64,000 nt of DNA. It comes from an uncultured Ruminococcus sp. Lineage in GTDB: Bacteria > Bacillota > Clostridia > Oscillospirales > Ruminococcaceae. Shown piece by piece: positions 53,656 to 62,673 of this stretch; the first letter of the stretch is position 1, and each line of letters starts with the position of its first letter. The notes under the pieces were generated by a model. It searched no databases. It was given only the letters and a program-made list of their open reading frames with translations, and was not told the origin of the DNA. Made by a program: the position numbers and the translations under genes. The stretch spans positions 155,510 to 219,509 of the forward strand of contig UQPZ01000004.1 in assembly GCA_900543145.1 (NCBI GenBank), read 5' to 3'.

Positions 53656-54546
53656 TTACTTGATAAGTCCTATAGACTTCATAGAATCGGCAAGCTGCTT
53701 CTTTTTTTCATCGCTCATTTCAACGAGGGGAAGTCTGCATGGTCCTGCATTAAAGCCCATAAGATTCAGCGCTTCCTTTACGGGAATCGGGTTAACATCG
53801 CAGAACAGCATTGAAGTAAAGTCGTGTATTTTAAACGCTTTTGCTCTGGCTTCTTTGTAATTGTTTTCAAGACAGAGCTTGCAGATTTCGTGAGTTTCAA
53901 AGGGCAGGCAGTTTGAAAGAACTGAGATAACGCCTTTTCCGCCAAGGGACATGATAGGAATTATCTGATCGTCATTTCCGGAATAGATGTCGAGAGAATC
54001 ACCGCACAGTGCGGCTATCTCGGCTATCTGTCCTATGTTACCGCTTGCCTCCTTTACGGCGGCTATATTGTCAAGCTTAGCAAGCTCGGCACAGGTTTTA
54101 GGAGCGATATTTACACCGGTTCTTGATGGTACATTATACATTATTATAGGTATGGAAACTGCATTTGCAATTTCAGTATAGTGTCTTACAAGTCCTGCCT
54201 GAGAGGTCTTATTGTAATAAGGCGTAACTACCAGCAGGGCGTCTACACCAAGCTCTTCGGCTTTTTTGGAAAGATTGACTGCATATTCAGTATGATTTGA
54301 GCCTGTTCCTGCAATAACAGGAACTCTCTTATTGGTTTTCTCAACTGCATACCGAATACATTCAATATGCTCGTCATCGGTCATTGTAGCGCTCTCACCT
54401 GTAGTTCCGCAGATAATAATTGCGTCAGTGCCGTTGTCGATATTAAAATCTATCAGACGTCCCAGCTCATCAAAATTGATCGAACCGTCGGCGTTCATAG
54501 GTGTAATTATAGCTACTCCGGCACCTGTAAAAATAGTGTTTTTCAT
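53656..54546 (-). CDS. dapA: 4-hydroxy-tetrahydrodipicolinate synthase
   Basis: 296 residues from ATG 54546 (AAAGGAG upstream); the open frame reaches further but without a ribosome site. Motifs: GTGVAI-like VAIITPMNADGSINFDEL, IICGTTGESATMTDDEH, YYNKTSQAGLVRHY (catalytic Tyr), IMYNVPSRTG and the Schiff-base Lys in AAVKEASGNIGQI. Condenses pyruvate with aspartate semialdehyde. Confidence 0.97.
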   Translation of the reverse strand: MKNTIFTGAGVAIITPMNADGSINFDELGRLIDFNIDNGTDAIIICGTTGESATMTDDEHIECIRYAVEKTNKRVPVIAGTGSNHTEYAVNLSKKAEELGVDALLVVTPYYNKTSQAGLVRHYTEIANAVSIPIIMYNVPSRTGVNIAPKTCAELAKLDNIAAVKEASGNIGQIAEIAALCGDSLDIYSGNDDQIIPIMSLGGKGVISVLSNCLPFETHEICKLCLENNYKEARAKAFKIHDFTSMLFCDVNPIPVKEALNLMGFNAGPCRLPLVEMSDEKKKQLADSMKSIGLIK

Positions 54547-54586
54547 AAGTGAACTCCTTTCAGAAAGTTCTATGTCATTATGTGAA

Positions 54587-55669
54587 TTAGTCGAAATATC
54601 CCTTAGCTGCAAGAAGCTCTGCCAGCAGAACAGCTCCTCCTGCCGCCCCCCTCAGGGTATTGTGTGAAAGGCAAACGAATTTATAATCGTACTGGCTGTC
54701 CTCGCGCAGTCTGCCGATAGAAACCGCCATTCCGTTTTCAAGATTTCTGTCAAGCTTAGCCTGCGGCCTGTCGTCTTCTGTAAAGTAGTTAAGGAACTGC
54801 TTCGGAGCAGACGGCAGTTCAAGCTCCTGCGGAATACCGCTGAAATTCTTCCAGGCTTCAAGGATCTCGTCCTTTGAGGGTTTGTTTTCAAAGGATACAA
54901 AAACTGCGGCAGTATGTCCGTTGGAAACGGGAACTCTCAGGCACTGAGTTGTAATTGAGGGTGAAGCTGCGTCAACGATCTTATCTCCCTCGATATGTCC
55001 CCAGATCTTAAGCGGTTCTTTTTCGGATTTTTCTTCTTCCCCTCCGATATAAGGTATTACATTGTCGAGAATTTCAGGGAATGATTCAAAGGTCTTACCG
55101 GCTCCTGAAATTGCCTGATAGGTGCAGGCGAGAGCTTTTGTAACCTTGTATTTGTCCATAAGAGGAGCAAGCGCGGGAACGTAGCTCTGAAGCGAGCAGT
55201 TTGATTTAACCGCAATAAAGCCCTTCTTTGTACCCAAACGCTTTCTCTGAGCGGAGATAATCTCGATATGCTCAGGATTTACCTCTGGGATAACCATAGG
55301 AACATCGTCGGTATGGCGGTGAGCCGAGTTGTTTGAAACAACGGGACATTCAGCCTTAGCGTATTTTTCTTCAAGAGCCTTGATGTCATCCTTTTTCATA
55401 TCTACTGCGCAGAAAACAAAATCGACCATAGAAGCTATTTTTTCAACATCTTCTTCGGCGTTCATAACAGTCAGCTCGCCGATAGCTTCGGGCATTGGCT
55501 CAGAAAGCTTCCACTTTCCGACAACTGCGTCTTTAAGCTTCTTTCCGGCAGAGCGCGGAGAAGCTGCTACACATACTACATTGAACCATGGGTGTTTATC
55601 AAGAATAACAGAAAACCTCTGTCCTACCATTCCGGTTGCGCCAATGATTCCAACATTAAATTTCTTCAT
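54587..55669 (-). CDS. asd: Aspartate-semialdehyde dehydrogenase
   Basis: 360 residues, of the long archaeal/fungal-like ASADH type found in many Firmicutes. NVGIIGATGMVGQRFSVIL (NADP site), catalytic Cys in AVKSNCSLQSYVPALAPL, CTYQAISGAGKTFESFPEIL and RVPVSNGHTAAVFVSFE. Makes aspartate semialdehyde for the lysine branch; it also feeds the carboxyspermidine dehydrogenase at 36396. First gene after the lysine riboswitch. AAAGGAG before ATG. Confidence 0.96.
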   Translation of the reverse strand: MKKFNVGIIGATGMVGQRFSVILDKHPWFNVVCVAASPRSAGKKLKDAVVGKWKLSEPMPEAIGELTVMNAEEDVEKIASMVDFVFCAVDMKKDDIKALEEKYAKAECPVVSNNSAHRHTDDVPMVIPEVNPEHIEIISAQRKRLGTKKGFIAVKSNCSLQSYVPALAPLMDKYKVTKALACTYQAISGAGKTFESFPEILDNVIPYIGGEEEKSEKEPLKIWGHIEGDKIVDAASPSITTQCLRVPVSNGHTAAVFVSFENKPSKDEILEAWKNFSGIPQELELPSAPKQFLNYFTEDDRPQAKLDRNLENGMAVSIGRLREDSQYDYKFVCLSHNTLRGAAGGAVLLAELLAAKGYFD

Positions 55670-55780
55670 TGCAAAAAAACTCCTTTAAAAATAGTTAGTT
55701 GTTTTTGTGTGCATTATCGCTAAAATAAAGTCTTATTACGGCGTAAATTTGCACAAAACATAAAATTTAAACAAACAATA

Positions 55781-56030
55781 AAAAAACTGGTTGAAAACCA
55801 GCTCATCATACAATATAATAAGAATGTTGACACATTTAAATAATATGCCGATAGCACTCCATCATAAGTAATGATGACAACTGGAGTTCTGTTAAAACTA
55901 CAGTCAGCAGTCAGGTATCCCAAGCCTGTGCTTCGGCAGTCGCACCTTTCACATTTAAGAATAAGCTTTGGGAAGCTGTGATGTCAGACATCTCAAAAAT
56001 GCTACTGATTTTGACCGCACCTCTATCTGT
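55781..56030 (-). promoter_or_regulatory. Lysine riboswitch (L box) with terminator
   Basis: Read on the minus strand from about 56030: AGATAGAGGTGCG, CAGTAGCA, GTGAAAGGTGCGACTGCC, GCCGAAGCACAGGCTTGGGA, then CTGACTGCTGACTGT. This follows the order of L-box core elements. It ends near 55847 with a GATGGAGTGCTATCGG part. The terminator is CTGGTT / AACCAG (55787-55801) with a U-run at 55786-55781. Lysine should shut off asd-dapA-dapB. Confidence 0.9.
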
Positions 56031-56168
56031 TCTGTTTAATCATAACAAATAATATGCCGTATGTCAAGACTATTAGCAGAAAATTTATTAATATTTTGTA
56101 AAACAACCGAATATGCAGCTAAGAATCGCTGTTTATTCTTTCTGCAAGCAGGAAACGGAGATAAGATC

Positions 56169-57212
56169 ATGCTGGATTTAAAAAATATGAAGAAATCTGA
56201 TTTTAATTATGAGCTGCCGGAGGAGCTTATTGCCCAGACTCCTATAGAGCCGAGAAATGCGTCAAGGATGATGAAAATCGACCGTGCAGACGGAGGAATA
56301 GAACACAGCCGTTTCTATAATTTATGTAATTACCTCAAGAAAGGTGATTTGTTGGTTCTGAACGATTCCAGAGTCCTTCCGGCAAGAATTTACGGTGAGA
56401 AGGCGGACAACGGTTCATTTATCGAATTTCTTCTGCTTGAACAGAAAGGAAATATGAAATGGGAAATACTTTGCCGTCCTGGAAAAAAGGCAAAGATCGG
56501 TACGCGTTTTGTATTCGGGGGAGGAAAGCTTTCCGCCGTAATAACCGATATTCTTGAAGACGGCAACAGAATAGCCGAATTTGAATGCGAGGAAAGTTTT
56601 TTTGCTGCGCTTGACGAAATCGGTCAGATGCCGCTGCCTCCGTATATCAAAGAAAAGCTTGCCGACAAGGAGCGTTATCAGACAGTTTATTCACACGAAA
56701 TAGGTTCTTCCGCAGCGCCTACGGCAGGACTCCATTTTACAAAAGATATGCTAGAAGATATTCAAGCGAGAGGAATAAACATAGCGTATGTTACACTTCA
56801 TGTAGGACTGGGAACCTTTCGGCCTGTAAAGGAGGACAGGGTACTTGAACATAAAATGCACAGCGAACACTATGAAATACCAGAGAGAACCGCTATGATG
56901 ATCAATGAAACTAAAAAGCACGGCGGCAGGGTAATTGCGGTAGGGACAACCTCCTGCAGAACTCTTGAAAGTGTTGCGACGTTTTACGGAGAGATCAAGC
57001 CATGTGAAGGATATACTGATATATTTATTTACCCGGGGTACAATTTCAAGGTCCTTGATGGACTTATCACAAATTTTCATCTTCCTGAAAGTACGCTTAT
57101 AATGTTGGTTTCCGCTTTTTTGGGATACGAAAACACAATGAACGCTTACAAAATTGCGGTAGATGAAAAGTATAGGTTTTTCTCATTCGGGGATTGTATG
57201 TTGATTTTGTAA
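56169..57212 (+). CDS. queA: S-adenosylmethionine:tRNA ribosyltransferase-isomerase
   Basis: 347 residues from ATG 56169 (GGAGA 8 bases upstream); the frame is open further upstream but that part is not QueA-like. Motifs: DFNYELPEELIAQTPIEPR, LLVLNDSRVLPARIYG, APTAGLHFTKDML, HVGLGTFRPVKEDRV and GLITNFHLPESTLIMLVSAF. It forms epoxyqueuosine from preQ1 in tRNA, the step after Tgt. Monocistronic. Confidence 0.97.
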   Translation: MLDLKNMKKSDFNYELPEELIAQTPIEPRNASRMMKIDRADGGIEHSRFYNLCNYLKKGDLLVLNDSRVLPARIYGEKADNGSFIEFLLLEQKGNMKWEILCRPGKKAKIGTRFVFGGGKLSAVITDILEDGNRIAEFECEESFFAALDEIGQMPLPPYIKEKLADKERYQTVYSHEIGSSAAPTAGLHFTKDMLEDIQARGINIAYVTLHVGLGTFRPVKEDRVLEHKMHSEHYEIPERTAMMINETKKHGGRVIAVGTTSCRTLESVATFYGEIKPCEGYTDIFIYPGYNFKVLDGLITNFHLPESTLIMLVSAFLGYENTMNAYKIAVDEKYRFFSFGDCMLIL

Positions 57213-57338
57213 CAGGCAGATTTTATAAGGCGAATTCTATACGGAAATAGTATTTTACCTTTTAATGGAAAAATATTTTCGCTTAGATAAAATTGAAATT
57301 AACAAATTGTAAAACCAAAAATAATCGCACAAAAGCTA

Positions 57339-57367
57339 TTGACAAACTTAATATCAGATGCTATAAT
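57339..57367 (+). promoter_or_regulatory. Promoter of tRNA-Leu
   Basis: Consensus TTGACA (57339-57344), 17-base spacer, TATAAT (57362-57367), 13 bases before the tRNA. Confidence 0.9.
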
Positions 57368-57380
57368 AGTAAAGTCGATT

Positions 57381-57464
57381 GCGGCAGTGCTGGAATAGGC
57401 AGACAGGCACGTTTGAGGGGCGTGTGTCTTCGACGTACGGGTTCAAGTCCCGTTTGCCGCACCA
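57381..57464 (+). tRNA. tRNA-Leu (anticodon GAG)
   Basis: 84 bases including encoded CCA. The acceptor GCGGCAG pairs with TTGCCGC. Anticodon stem CACGT/GCGTG has loop TTGAGGG, giving GAG. A class II variable arm (GTCTTCGAC) and T-arm CGGGTTCAAGTCCCG are present. It borders the integrated element to its right and may be its attachment gene. Confidence 0.96.
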
Positions 57465-57497
57465 TATTGGGACAATGAAATAGATGTCCACCCTTTA

Positions 57498-57522
57498 AAG
57501 CCCGTAATTACGGGCTTTTTTG
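57498..57522 (+). terminator. Terminator of tRNA-Leu
   Basis: A perfect palindrome AAGCCCGTAATTACGGGCTT (57498-57517) with a T6 run. Confidence 0.85.
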
Positions 57523-57580
57523 ATGTTTAAGGGACGAGAATTTTCAGTGTAAAACCGTAGATGTTTTTCACTGATTTTGA

Positions 57581-57607
57581 GCGACTGTAGGGATCCGAAC
57601 CCTCGAC
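57581..57607 (-). other. tRNA 3'-end-like fragment (possible att remnant)
   Basis: On the minus strand this reads GTCGAGGGTTCGGATCCCTA then CAGTCGC, a T-arm (GGGTTCGGATCCC) with part of an acceptor strand but no body of a tRNA. Such 3' ends are left as attachment-site copies by integrases. The source tRNA is not in the window. Confidence 0.35.
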
Positions 57608-57627
57608 AAATGAATATTGTCAAATAT

Positions 57628-57673
57628 ATCGGCAGGATTTAAGTAGTTTAGCTTTGATCTTGCCGATTTTTTA
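57628..57673 (+). terminator. Terminator-like hairpin at the element's left end
   Basis: ATCGGCA (57628-57634) with TGCCGAT (57661-57667) plus inner GAT/ATC pairs, followed by a T-rich stretch. Confidence 0.6.
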
Positions 57674-57697
57674 TGCAAAAACATTCACAAAGTTTTC

Positions 57698-57770
57698 AAT
57701 CCAACTTTGTTGGATTTGACTGTCTTTGTCAATTCTCCATATCGGAGAATTTTATCACGAAATGTGATAA
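57698..57770 (+). repeat. Three tandem perfect hairpins
   Basis: AATCCAAC-TTT-GTTGGATT (57698-57716), AATTCTCC-N5-GGAGAATT (57731-57751) and TTATCAC-N5-GTGATAA (57752-57770) follow each other closely. They lie just upstream of the first gene of the integrated element. They may be an origin-of-transfer-like or transcript-control region; there is no direct evidence for either. Confidence 0.6.
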
Positions 57771-57871
57771 ACGACAAGACGGTCTTTTTTATTTCTCAAG
57801 GAGGGACGTGATTCCAATGTGGCAGATATGCTATTAAAAAAGGTAAAATAAAACGAATGGAGGAAAAGTCG

Positions 57872-58276
57872 ATGAGTGATAAACTTTTGATCAATACAAC
57901 TCTGCTAAGAAAAGAGCCGGAGTTTCGACCGATGACTTGTATCGTAGAAAAAGCGATAGCAGTTTCTCATGATGAGTTTGAAAATTTAAAACGTCACCCC
58001 TTGCAGGATAGCAACCTGATTGCTAAGAACACAGATTTGATGTACTGCGACAGCGATGATATTTATCATTGTCTGCTTATATATGATAAGGAACAGGGCG
58101 ACGGAATTATTGCTGAAGCAGAAGGAGCAAATTATCTTCGTTACTCGCAGTATATATCAAATGCAAAGCTTTTGTATGAAAATCATGTTAATAGTAATTT
58201 GCAGTACCAATCAATGCAAACAGAAGAAATGAACGAAGATATATCGGAAGAACTCGATATGGAAATGACAATGTGA
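57872..58276 (+). CDS. Mobile-element protein of unknown function (DUF6329-like)
   Basis: 134 residues from ATG 57872 (GGAGG 8 bases upstream; ATG 57857 contains the site). KLLINTTLLRKEPEFRPMTC start, MYCDSDDIYHCLLIYDKEQG core, acidic C-terminus EEMNEDISEELDMEMTM. Proteins of this kind occur in Firmicute conjugative elements beside DUF4314 and methyltransferase genes. The end resembles that of the next gene (EESEEIEMSM). Function unknown. Confidence 0.6.
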   Translation: MSDKLLINTTLLRKEPEFRPMTCIVEKAIAVSHDEFENLKRHPLQDSNLIAKNTDLMYCDSDDIYHCLLIYDKEQGDGIIAEAEGANYLRYSQYISNAKLLYENHVNSNLQYQSMQTEEMNEDISEELDMEMTM

Positions 58277-58284
58277 GGTGTTAT

Positions 58285-58607
58285 GTGATTTATAGCGAAA
58301 AAAGTTAGAAATGCTCAGGCAAAGGTATCCCGAAGGCACACGAATTTGCCTTGACCACATGGAGGACCTGTGTCCCGTGGAAAGCGGTACTTGCGGAACG
58401 GTTCAGTTCGTGGACGACGCGGGTACTCTGCATTGCAAATTTGACAATGGAAGAACGCTTGGAGTTATACCCGATGTGGATCAGTTCCATAAAATCTATC
58501 AGGAACAGGCTCCGACCAATGAGCAATTAGAAGAAAATGCTCTAAACGATGAAATTACGGAAACAGAGGATATTGAAGAATCAGAAGAAATAGAAATGTC
58601 AATGTAA
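58285..58607 (+). pseudogene. DUF4314 protein with N-terminal frame change
   Basis: The family core is clear from 58311: MLRQRYPEGTRICLDHMEDL, SGTCGTVQFVDDAGTLHCKF, GVIPDVDQFHKI. ATG 58311 has no ribosome site. A GTG at 58285 (with GAGGTG) reads MIYSEK and would join to KLEMLRQRYPEG if the A6 tract at 58298-58303 had one more A. So either the gene is frameshifted at this tract or it starts at ATG 58311. DUF4314 proteins are typical of conjugative elements; role unknown. Confidence 0.65.
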
Positions 58608-58669
58608 CGGTCAAGTTTTGAAAAAGACTTAGCCGTTTTTTATTACGACAAAGAAGGGATTGGTGATAA

Positions 58670-58918
58670 ATGATAAAATATTTCGATATCTTCGCAGGGA
58701 TAGGCGGATTTCGCTCAGGGCTTGAGAAATGCAACCTGAACAGTTGTTCAGGCGGAGGTTTTGAGTGCGTAGGTTACTGCGAGATAGATAAATACGCTAA
58801 AAAAGCATATGAAACAATATACGATACAGAAGGCGAGGTGTATTATGATGACGCGAGAAAAATCGACCCAAATGAGTTACCCGATTTCGACCTTATATGC
58901 GCAGGCTTCCCTTGCCAG
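58670..58918 (+). pseudogene. C5-cytosine methyltransferase, N-terminal part (interrupted)
   Basis: Codons 1-83 of a DNA cytosine-5 methyltransferase. Motif I is YFDIFAGIGGFRSGLEKC (AdoMet site), motif II region GYCEIDKYAKKAYE, motif IV ICAGFPCQ with the catalytic Cys codon at 58913-58915. The frame is then broken by the recombinase element at 58919; translation would run into its inverted repeat and stop at 58987. The remainder of the gene is at 62784-63827. Before insertion the enzyme was about 430 residues. GGGATTGGTG before ATG. Confidence 0.92.
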
Positions 58919-58920
58919 AG

Positions 58921-59000
58921 TTATCCCGTAAAAAGAGTTATTCCGAAGAATAAAAGAAATGCCGTAAAAAGGCGATTTCACATATAGACTTCGGAATAAC
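58921..59000 (+). repeat. RIT left inverted repeat, 80 bp
   Basis: Reverse complement of 62674-62753 at 80 of 80 positions. It contains an internal dyad GTTATTCCGAAG (58937-58948) / CTTCGGAATAAC (58989-59000) and two copies of CCGTAAAAAG (58926-58935, 58962-58971), likely recombinase binding sites. Confidence 0.95.
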
Positions 59001-59005
59001 TAAAT

Positions 59006-59034
59006 TAGACAAGTATGTTTCTCTATTGTATAAT
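59006..59034 (+). promoter_or_regulatory. Promoter of the recombinase operon
   Basis: TAGACA (59006-59011), 17-base spacer, TATAAT (59029-59034), just inside the left repeat and 45 bases before the first ATG. Confidence 0.65.
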
Positions 59035-59078
59035 ATTAAACACAGAGCTTACCTGACAAGCATACAAATGGAGGAATA

Positions 59079-60692
59079 ATGGAAAAATTTAATTTGCAAG
59101 AGAAAGTTGATGAGATACTGAATCAACTTAGACAGTACGGAGCAAGTCCGAAGAAGCTTAAGATATACCGTTTCACGGGATTTGGAAATATGATTCGGTA
59201 TTACAAACGCAAAAAAATCACTGAAATAAGTTTAAATATGCTGGATGCATATTTAAATGAAATGTATCTTGCTTACACAAACAAAGAATTCTCAACATGG
59301 AAATGGCAGTCTTTAAGACGCAGCTGTGAATTACTGAAGAATTTTGTAGCTACGAATACTGTAGAGATGAAACCGCTGCGTCCGTGGGATTATTCGCAAG
59401 GGAAAGCAACCCAGAGCGTCGTATTAGATACTCCTACAGATGAACAGATTAATGATCCTAGTAATTTGTTTGCTTTGATCTGGAAAGTCCGACAGTTTTT
59501 ATTGGAATATGGATTTACCGAAAATAGCATCCGTCATTACACTAGCGAAGGGCTGACTGTTATTCTGAGAAGTCATTATGAAGCCGGAACAGAAATCTAC
59601 TCGCGCGAAATCACTGATGCTCTTGTTTCTGCGAAAAGAAAGCAGTACGAGGAAGGCTGCACATCCAGACAAGCATACCAGAATCTTCGGAAAGCTGCAT
59701 ATCTGATCGAGGAAATGCATGAAACGGGGAATATCATATTAAAAAAGATTCCAGATTGGAATATGCGTATTCCGAGAGATGAATTTGCGAAATTTCTCAC
59801 AGATTTCTGTGGTTGCCTGAAAAAAGAACATAGAATACATGAAAACACTATTCCTACACTTTGCAGTGCTGTGCGCCGTTTTCTGTTTGGTTTAGAGGAT
59901 TACAAAATTTATTCTGCACAACAGCTGACGCCGATAATGGTGAATCGCTGCGTCACCAAGCTTGCAGCATACTATCCCGGCGGCGCCGGTAATTTACTGT
60001 ATGCAGTCCGCATGTTTTTGAGATATTTGTTTAATACAGGCGTCACTGCTTCAGATTTGAGCTGTGCCTTGCCAAAGACGGCGGCAGCAAAAAAGACATT
60101 TCATGAGCCTTTTACAGGTGATGAAGTAAAAAGCTTGCTTGCAGCGCCTGATCAGTCAACAGCAATCGGAAAACGGGATTATGCCATAATGCTGCTTGCG
60201 ATTCAGACAGGTCTGAGAGCCTGTGATATTGTTCGTATGAAACGCGAAAGCATTAATTGGAGAGAAGGAAGAATCAGTATTATTCAGCATAAAACAGGTA
60301 TTCCGCTTTCTTTGCCGCTCCCTGTTGAGGCAGGAAATGCGATTGCAGAATATCTGATCTATCATCGTCCTGATTGCAAGTTGCCATATGTTTTTATTTG
60401 TCATACCGGACAGCCAAGACCATTGAAAAACAGATCAGCAAGCGGAATGGTCAGCAAATATATGAGCTGCATTGGACTTTATGATCCGAAAAAACGACGC
60501 AGCTTCCATAGCTTACGCCGCACCTTTGGGACTAATCTATTAAAAAGTGAAATACCAATGGAATTGATACAACAGCTGCTCGGTCATAGTCAGATGAATT
60601 CCATGAAACCGTATTTATCTGTAGAGGAAGAAGGATTAAAGCGTTGCGCATTGCCGCTTTTCTCATCAGATCAGGAGGTGATACAGGAATGA
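59079..60692 (+). CDS. RIT tyrosine recombinase A
   Basis: 537 residues, the longest of the three. The N-terminal half (1-330) holds helical DNA-binding domains (SPKKLKIYRFTGFGNMIRYY ...). The catalytic domain (about 340-530) shows Arg I in IQTGLRACDIVRM, a beta-hairpin lysine in IIQHKTGIPLSL, HSLRRTFGTNLL, LGHSQMNS and the Tyr in MKPYLSVEE. All catalytic residues present. GGAGG before ATG; overlaps the next gene by ATGA. Confidence 0.9.
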   Translation: MEKFNLQEKVDEILNQLRQYGASPKKLKIYRFTGFGNMIRYYKRKKITEISLNMLDAYLNEMYLAYTNKEFSTWKWQSLRRSCELLKNFVATNTVEMKPLRPWDYSQGKATQSVVLDTPTDEQINDPSNLFALIWKVRQFLLEYGFTENSIRHYTSEGLTVILRSHYEAGTEIYSREITDALVSAKRKQYEEGCTSRQAYQNLRKAAYLIEEMHETGNIILKKIPDWNMRIPRDEFAKFLTDFCGCLKKEHRIHENTIPTLCSAVRRFLFGLEDYKIYSAQQLTPIMVNRCVTKLAAYYPGGAGNLLYAVRMFLRYLFNTGVTASDLSCALPKTAAAKKTFHEPFTGDEVKSLLAAPDQSTAIGKRDYAIMLLAIQTGLRACDIVRMKRESINWREGRISIIQHKTGIPLSLPLPVEAGNAIAEYLIYHRPDCKLPYVFICHTGQPRPLKNRSASGMVSKYMSCIGLYDPKKRRSFHSLRRTFGTNLLKSEIPMELIQQLLGHSQMNSMKPYLSVEEEGLKRCALPLFSSDQEVIQE

Positions 60693-61657
60693 ATTACACG
60701 TTTCACAGTAATTTTTCTGTTCATCTAAAAGCATTTATCGAACAGAAAAATGCACTGGGTTATCCATATCACGAATCCGGCAGAATCCTTCAGAATTTTG
60801 ATTTATTCTGTCTGAATCATTATCCGCAGGAAACAGTACTGACAAAAGAAATTTGTCTGGCATGGGCTGTTCGTAAAGAAAACGAATGCAGAAACACCTT
60901 TAGAAATCGTATATTCCCTATTCGTGAATTTGCGCGATATCTGAACTGTATCGGTGAAGAAGCGTATCTGATCTCGGCAGATCTTGCGAAAAAAGGTACT
61001 GCTGCTGTACCACATATTTATACTGAAGCAGAAATTCTCAAGATATGGCATGTGCTGGATCATCTTCCCGTCAAAAGAAATTATCCGGTAAGACATCTGG
61101 TCATTCCGACGCTTGTGAAGCTGCTGTATTGCTGCGGTCTGCGGCCTTCCGAAGCCAGAAAGCTGCTTAGAAAAGATGCCGATCTGGATAAAGGGCGACT
61201 GAACATCATAGAAAGCAAAGCGCACAAGAGCAGAATTGTAATGATAGCAGATGATGTTACTGAAATGCTTCGTGAGTATGATGCCGTTGTTTCCGTAATA
61301 ATGCCTAAACGTACTCTCTTTTTTCCGAATTCTCACGATCGCATTTATACAAAAGCATGGCTGGATAAAACCTTCCGGATCGCCTTGAAAAAGGCGGATA
61401 TCCAATCTGCCGGAAAGCAAAAACCACGCCCATATGATTTTCGGCATACCTTTGCAACACATCGCTTATACCTGTGGATGCGCGAGGGGAAGGATCTGAA
61501 TGCGATGCTGCCATACCTGAGCGCCTACATGGGACATGCGCAGCTTTCAGATACCTATTATTACATTCATCTTGTTCCTGGACTTTTTGAAGAAATGACC
61601 GAATTTGACGACTCCGCTTCCAACAATCTAATTCCGGAGGTGGACGAAAATGAATGA
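60689..61657 (+). CDS. RIT tyrosine recombinase B
   Basis: 322 residues from ATG 60689, within the stop of gene A and behind AGGAGGTG. N-terminal core-binding part (FSVHLKAFIEQKNALGYPYH), catalytic part with CCGLRPSEARKLLRKDADLD (Arg I), IIESKAHKSRIV (Lys), YDFRHTFATHRLYL (Tyr replaces the first His of HxxR), YMGHAQLSDTYYYIH (His and Tyr). Intact. Confidence 0.9.
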   Translation: MNYTFHSNFSVHLKAFIEQKNALGYPYHESGRILQNFDLFCLNHYPQETVLTKEICLAWAVRKENECRNTFRNRIFPIREFARYLNCIGEEAYLISADLAKKGTAAVPHIYTEAEILKIWHVLDHLPVKRNYPVRHLVIPTLVKLLYCCGLRPSEARKLLRKDADLDKGRLNIIESKAHKSRIVMIADDVTEMLREYDAVVSVIMPKRTLFFPNSHDRIYTKAWLDKTFRIALKKADIQSAGKQKPRPYDFRHTFATHRLYLWMREGKDLNAMLPYLSAYMGHAQLSDTYYYIHLVPGLFEEMTEFDDSASNNLIPEVDENE

Positions 61658-62661
61658 TTTCTTTGAAACAGTCAGGAAGTTTCTGAATGAATATCTTCCG
61701 AGCCAGCGATGTCTTAGTGAAAATACGATCCGCTCCTATCGACAGGCATTGAACTTGTTTGTAAAATTTCTTCGTGAGGTAAAAGGATATACGGTCACAA
61801 AAATCAAGTTTTCAGTCATAAGCATAGAAACTCTTTTGGAATTTCTCGACTGGATTGAAACGGAAAGAAAGTGCAGTGTAAGCACACAAAATCAGCGGCT
61901 TATGGTTTTGAGAACATTTTTTGATTATGCTGGAATTATTGACTGTGCACAGACTTCTCTGTATATGGACAGTCTTAATATTCCAGTAAAGAAAGAACAC
62001 GGTAAAATAGTGGGTTTCTTGTCTGAAGCAGCACTAGCAACCTGATCCTACCAAAAAGAAGGAACTGCGCAATCTGACTTTTATGATAATCATGTATGAT
62101 ACCGCAGCGAGATGCTGTGAATTGCTTGATATGCGAATCAAGGATTTGCGATTGAATGCGGAGCATCCAATTGCTTATCTTTATGGAAAAGGCGGAAAAA
62201 CAAGAACAGTTCCACTGCTTTCAAATACGGTACAGCACTGCAAAAGATATCTACAAAAATTTCATCCAGGTGAACCTGCAAACAGTGAAAAGTACATGTT
62301 TTATACTGTGCTTCACGGTACACAAAATCGTATGTCTCATGATAACGCTGCTAATTTCATAGAAAGATATGGTCTGATGGCTTCGCATAAATGTGTTGAG
62401 ATGCCAAAACACTTGCACCCGCATATGCTTCGTCACACACGTGCAATGCACTTATACCATAATGGTATGCCTTTGGATTTGCTGTCGCAGTATCTGGGAC
62501 ACGCAAGCATGGAAACGACAAGAATTTATGCATATGCCGATACAGAAATGAAAAGAGCTGCATTAGAGAAAATCGATGCAGCGAATCCTACGGTCAAAAC
62601 GCCAATTGCAATCTGGGAAGATGATGAGAATATGATTCTAAGACTTTCTGGACTGCTTTAA
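61650..62661 (+). pseudogene. RIT tyrosine recombinase C, frameshifted
   Basis: Starts at ATG 61650 (GGAGGTGG upstream, 8-base overlap with gene B). The N-terminal SAM-like domain is intact (LSENTIRSYRQALNLFVKFL) up to LSEAALAT, where the frame ends at TGA 62043-62045. The catalytic part continues in frame +1: QPDPTKKKELRNLTFMIIMY, DTAARCCELLDMRI (Arg I), GKGGKTRTVPLL, HPHMLRHTRAMHLYHNG, YLGHASMETTRIYAY. The total length, 1012 bases, is not a multiple of three. The protein is truncated before its active site. Confidence 0.85.
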
Positions 62662-62673
62662 TATTCTTACTTT

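Noticed and set aside
55720..55923. 67-codon minus-strand ORF upstream of asd
   Set aside because: It overlaps the lysine riboswitch and terminator and has no ribosome site; the RNA explanation is better.
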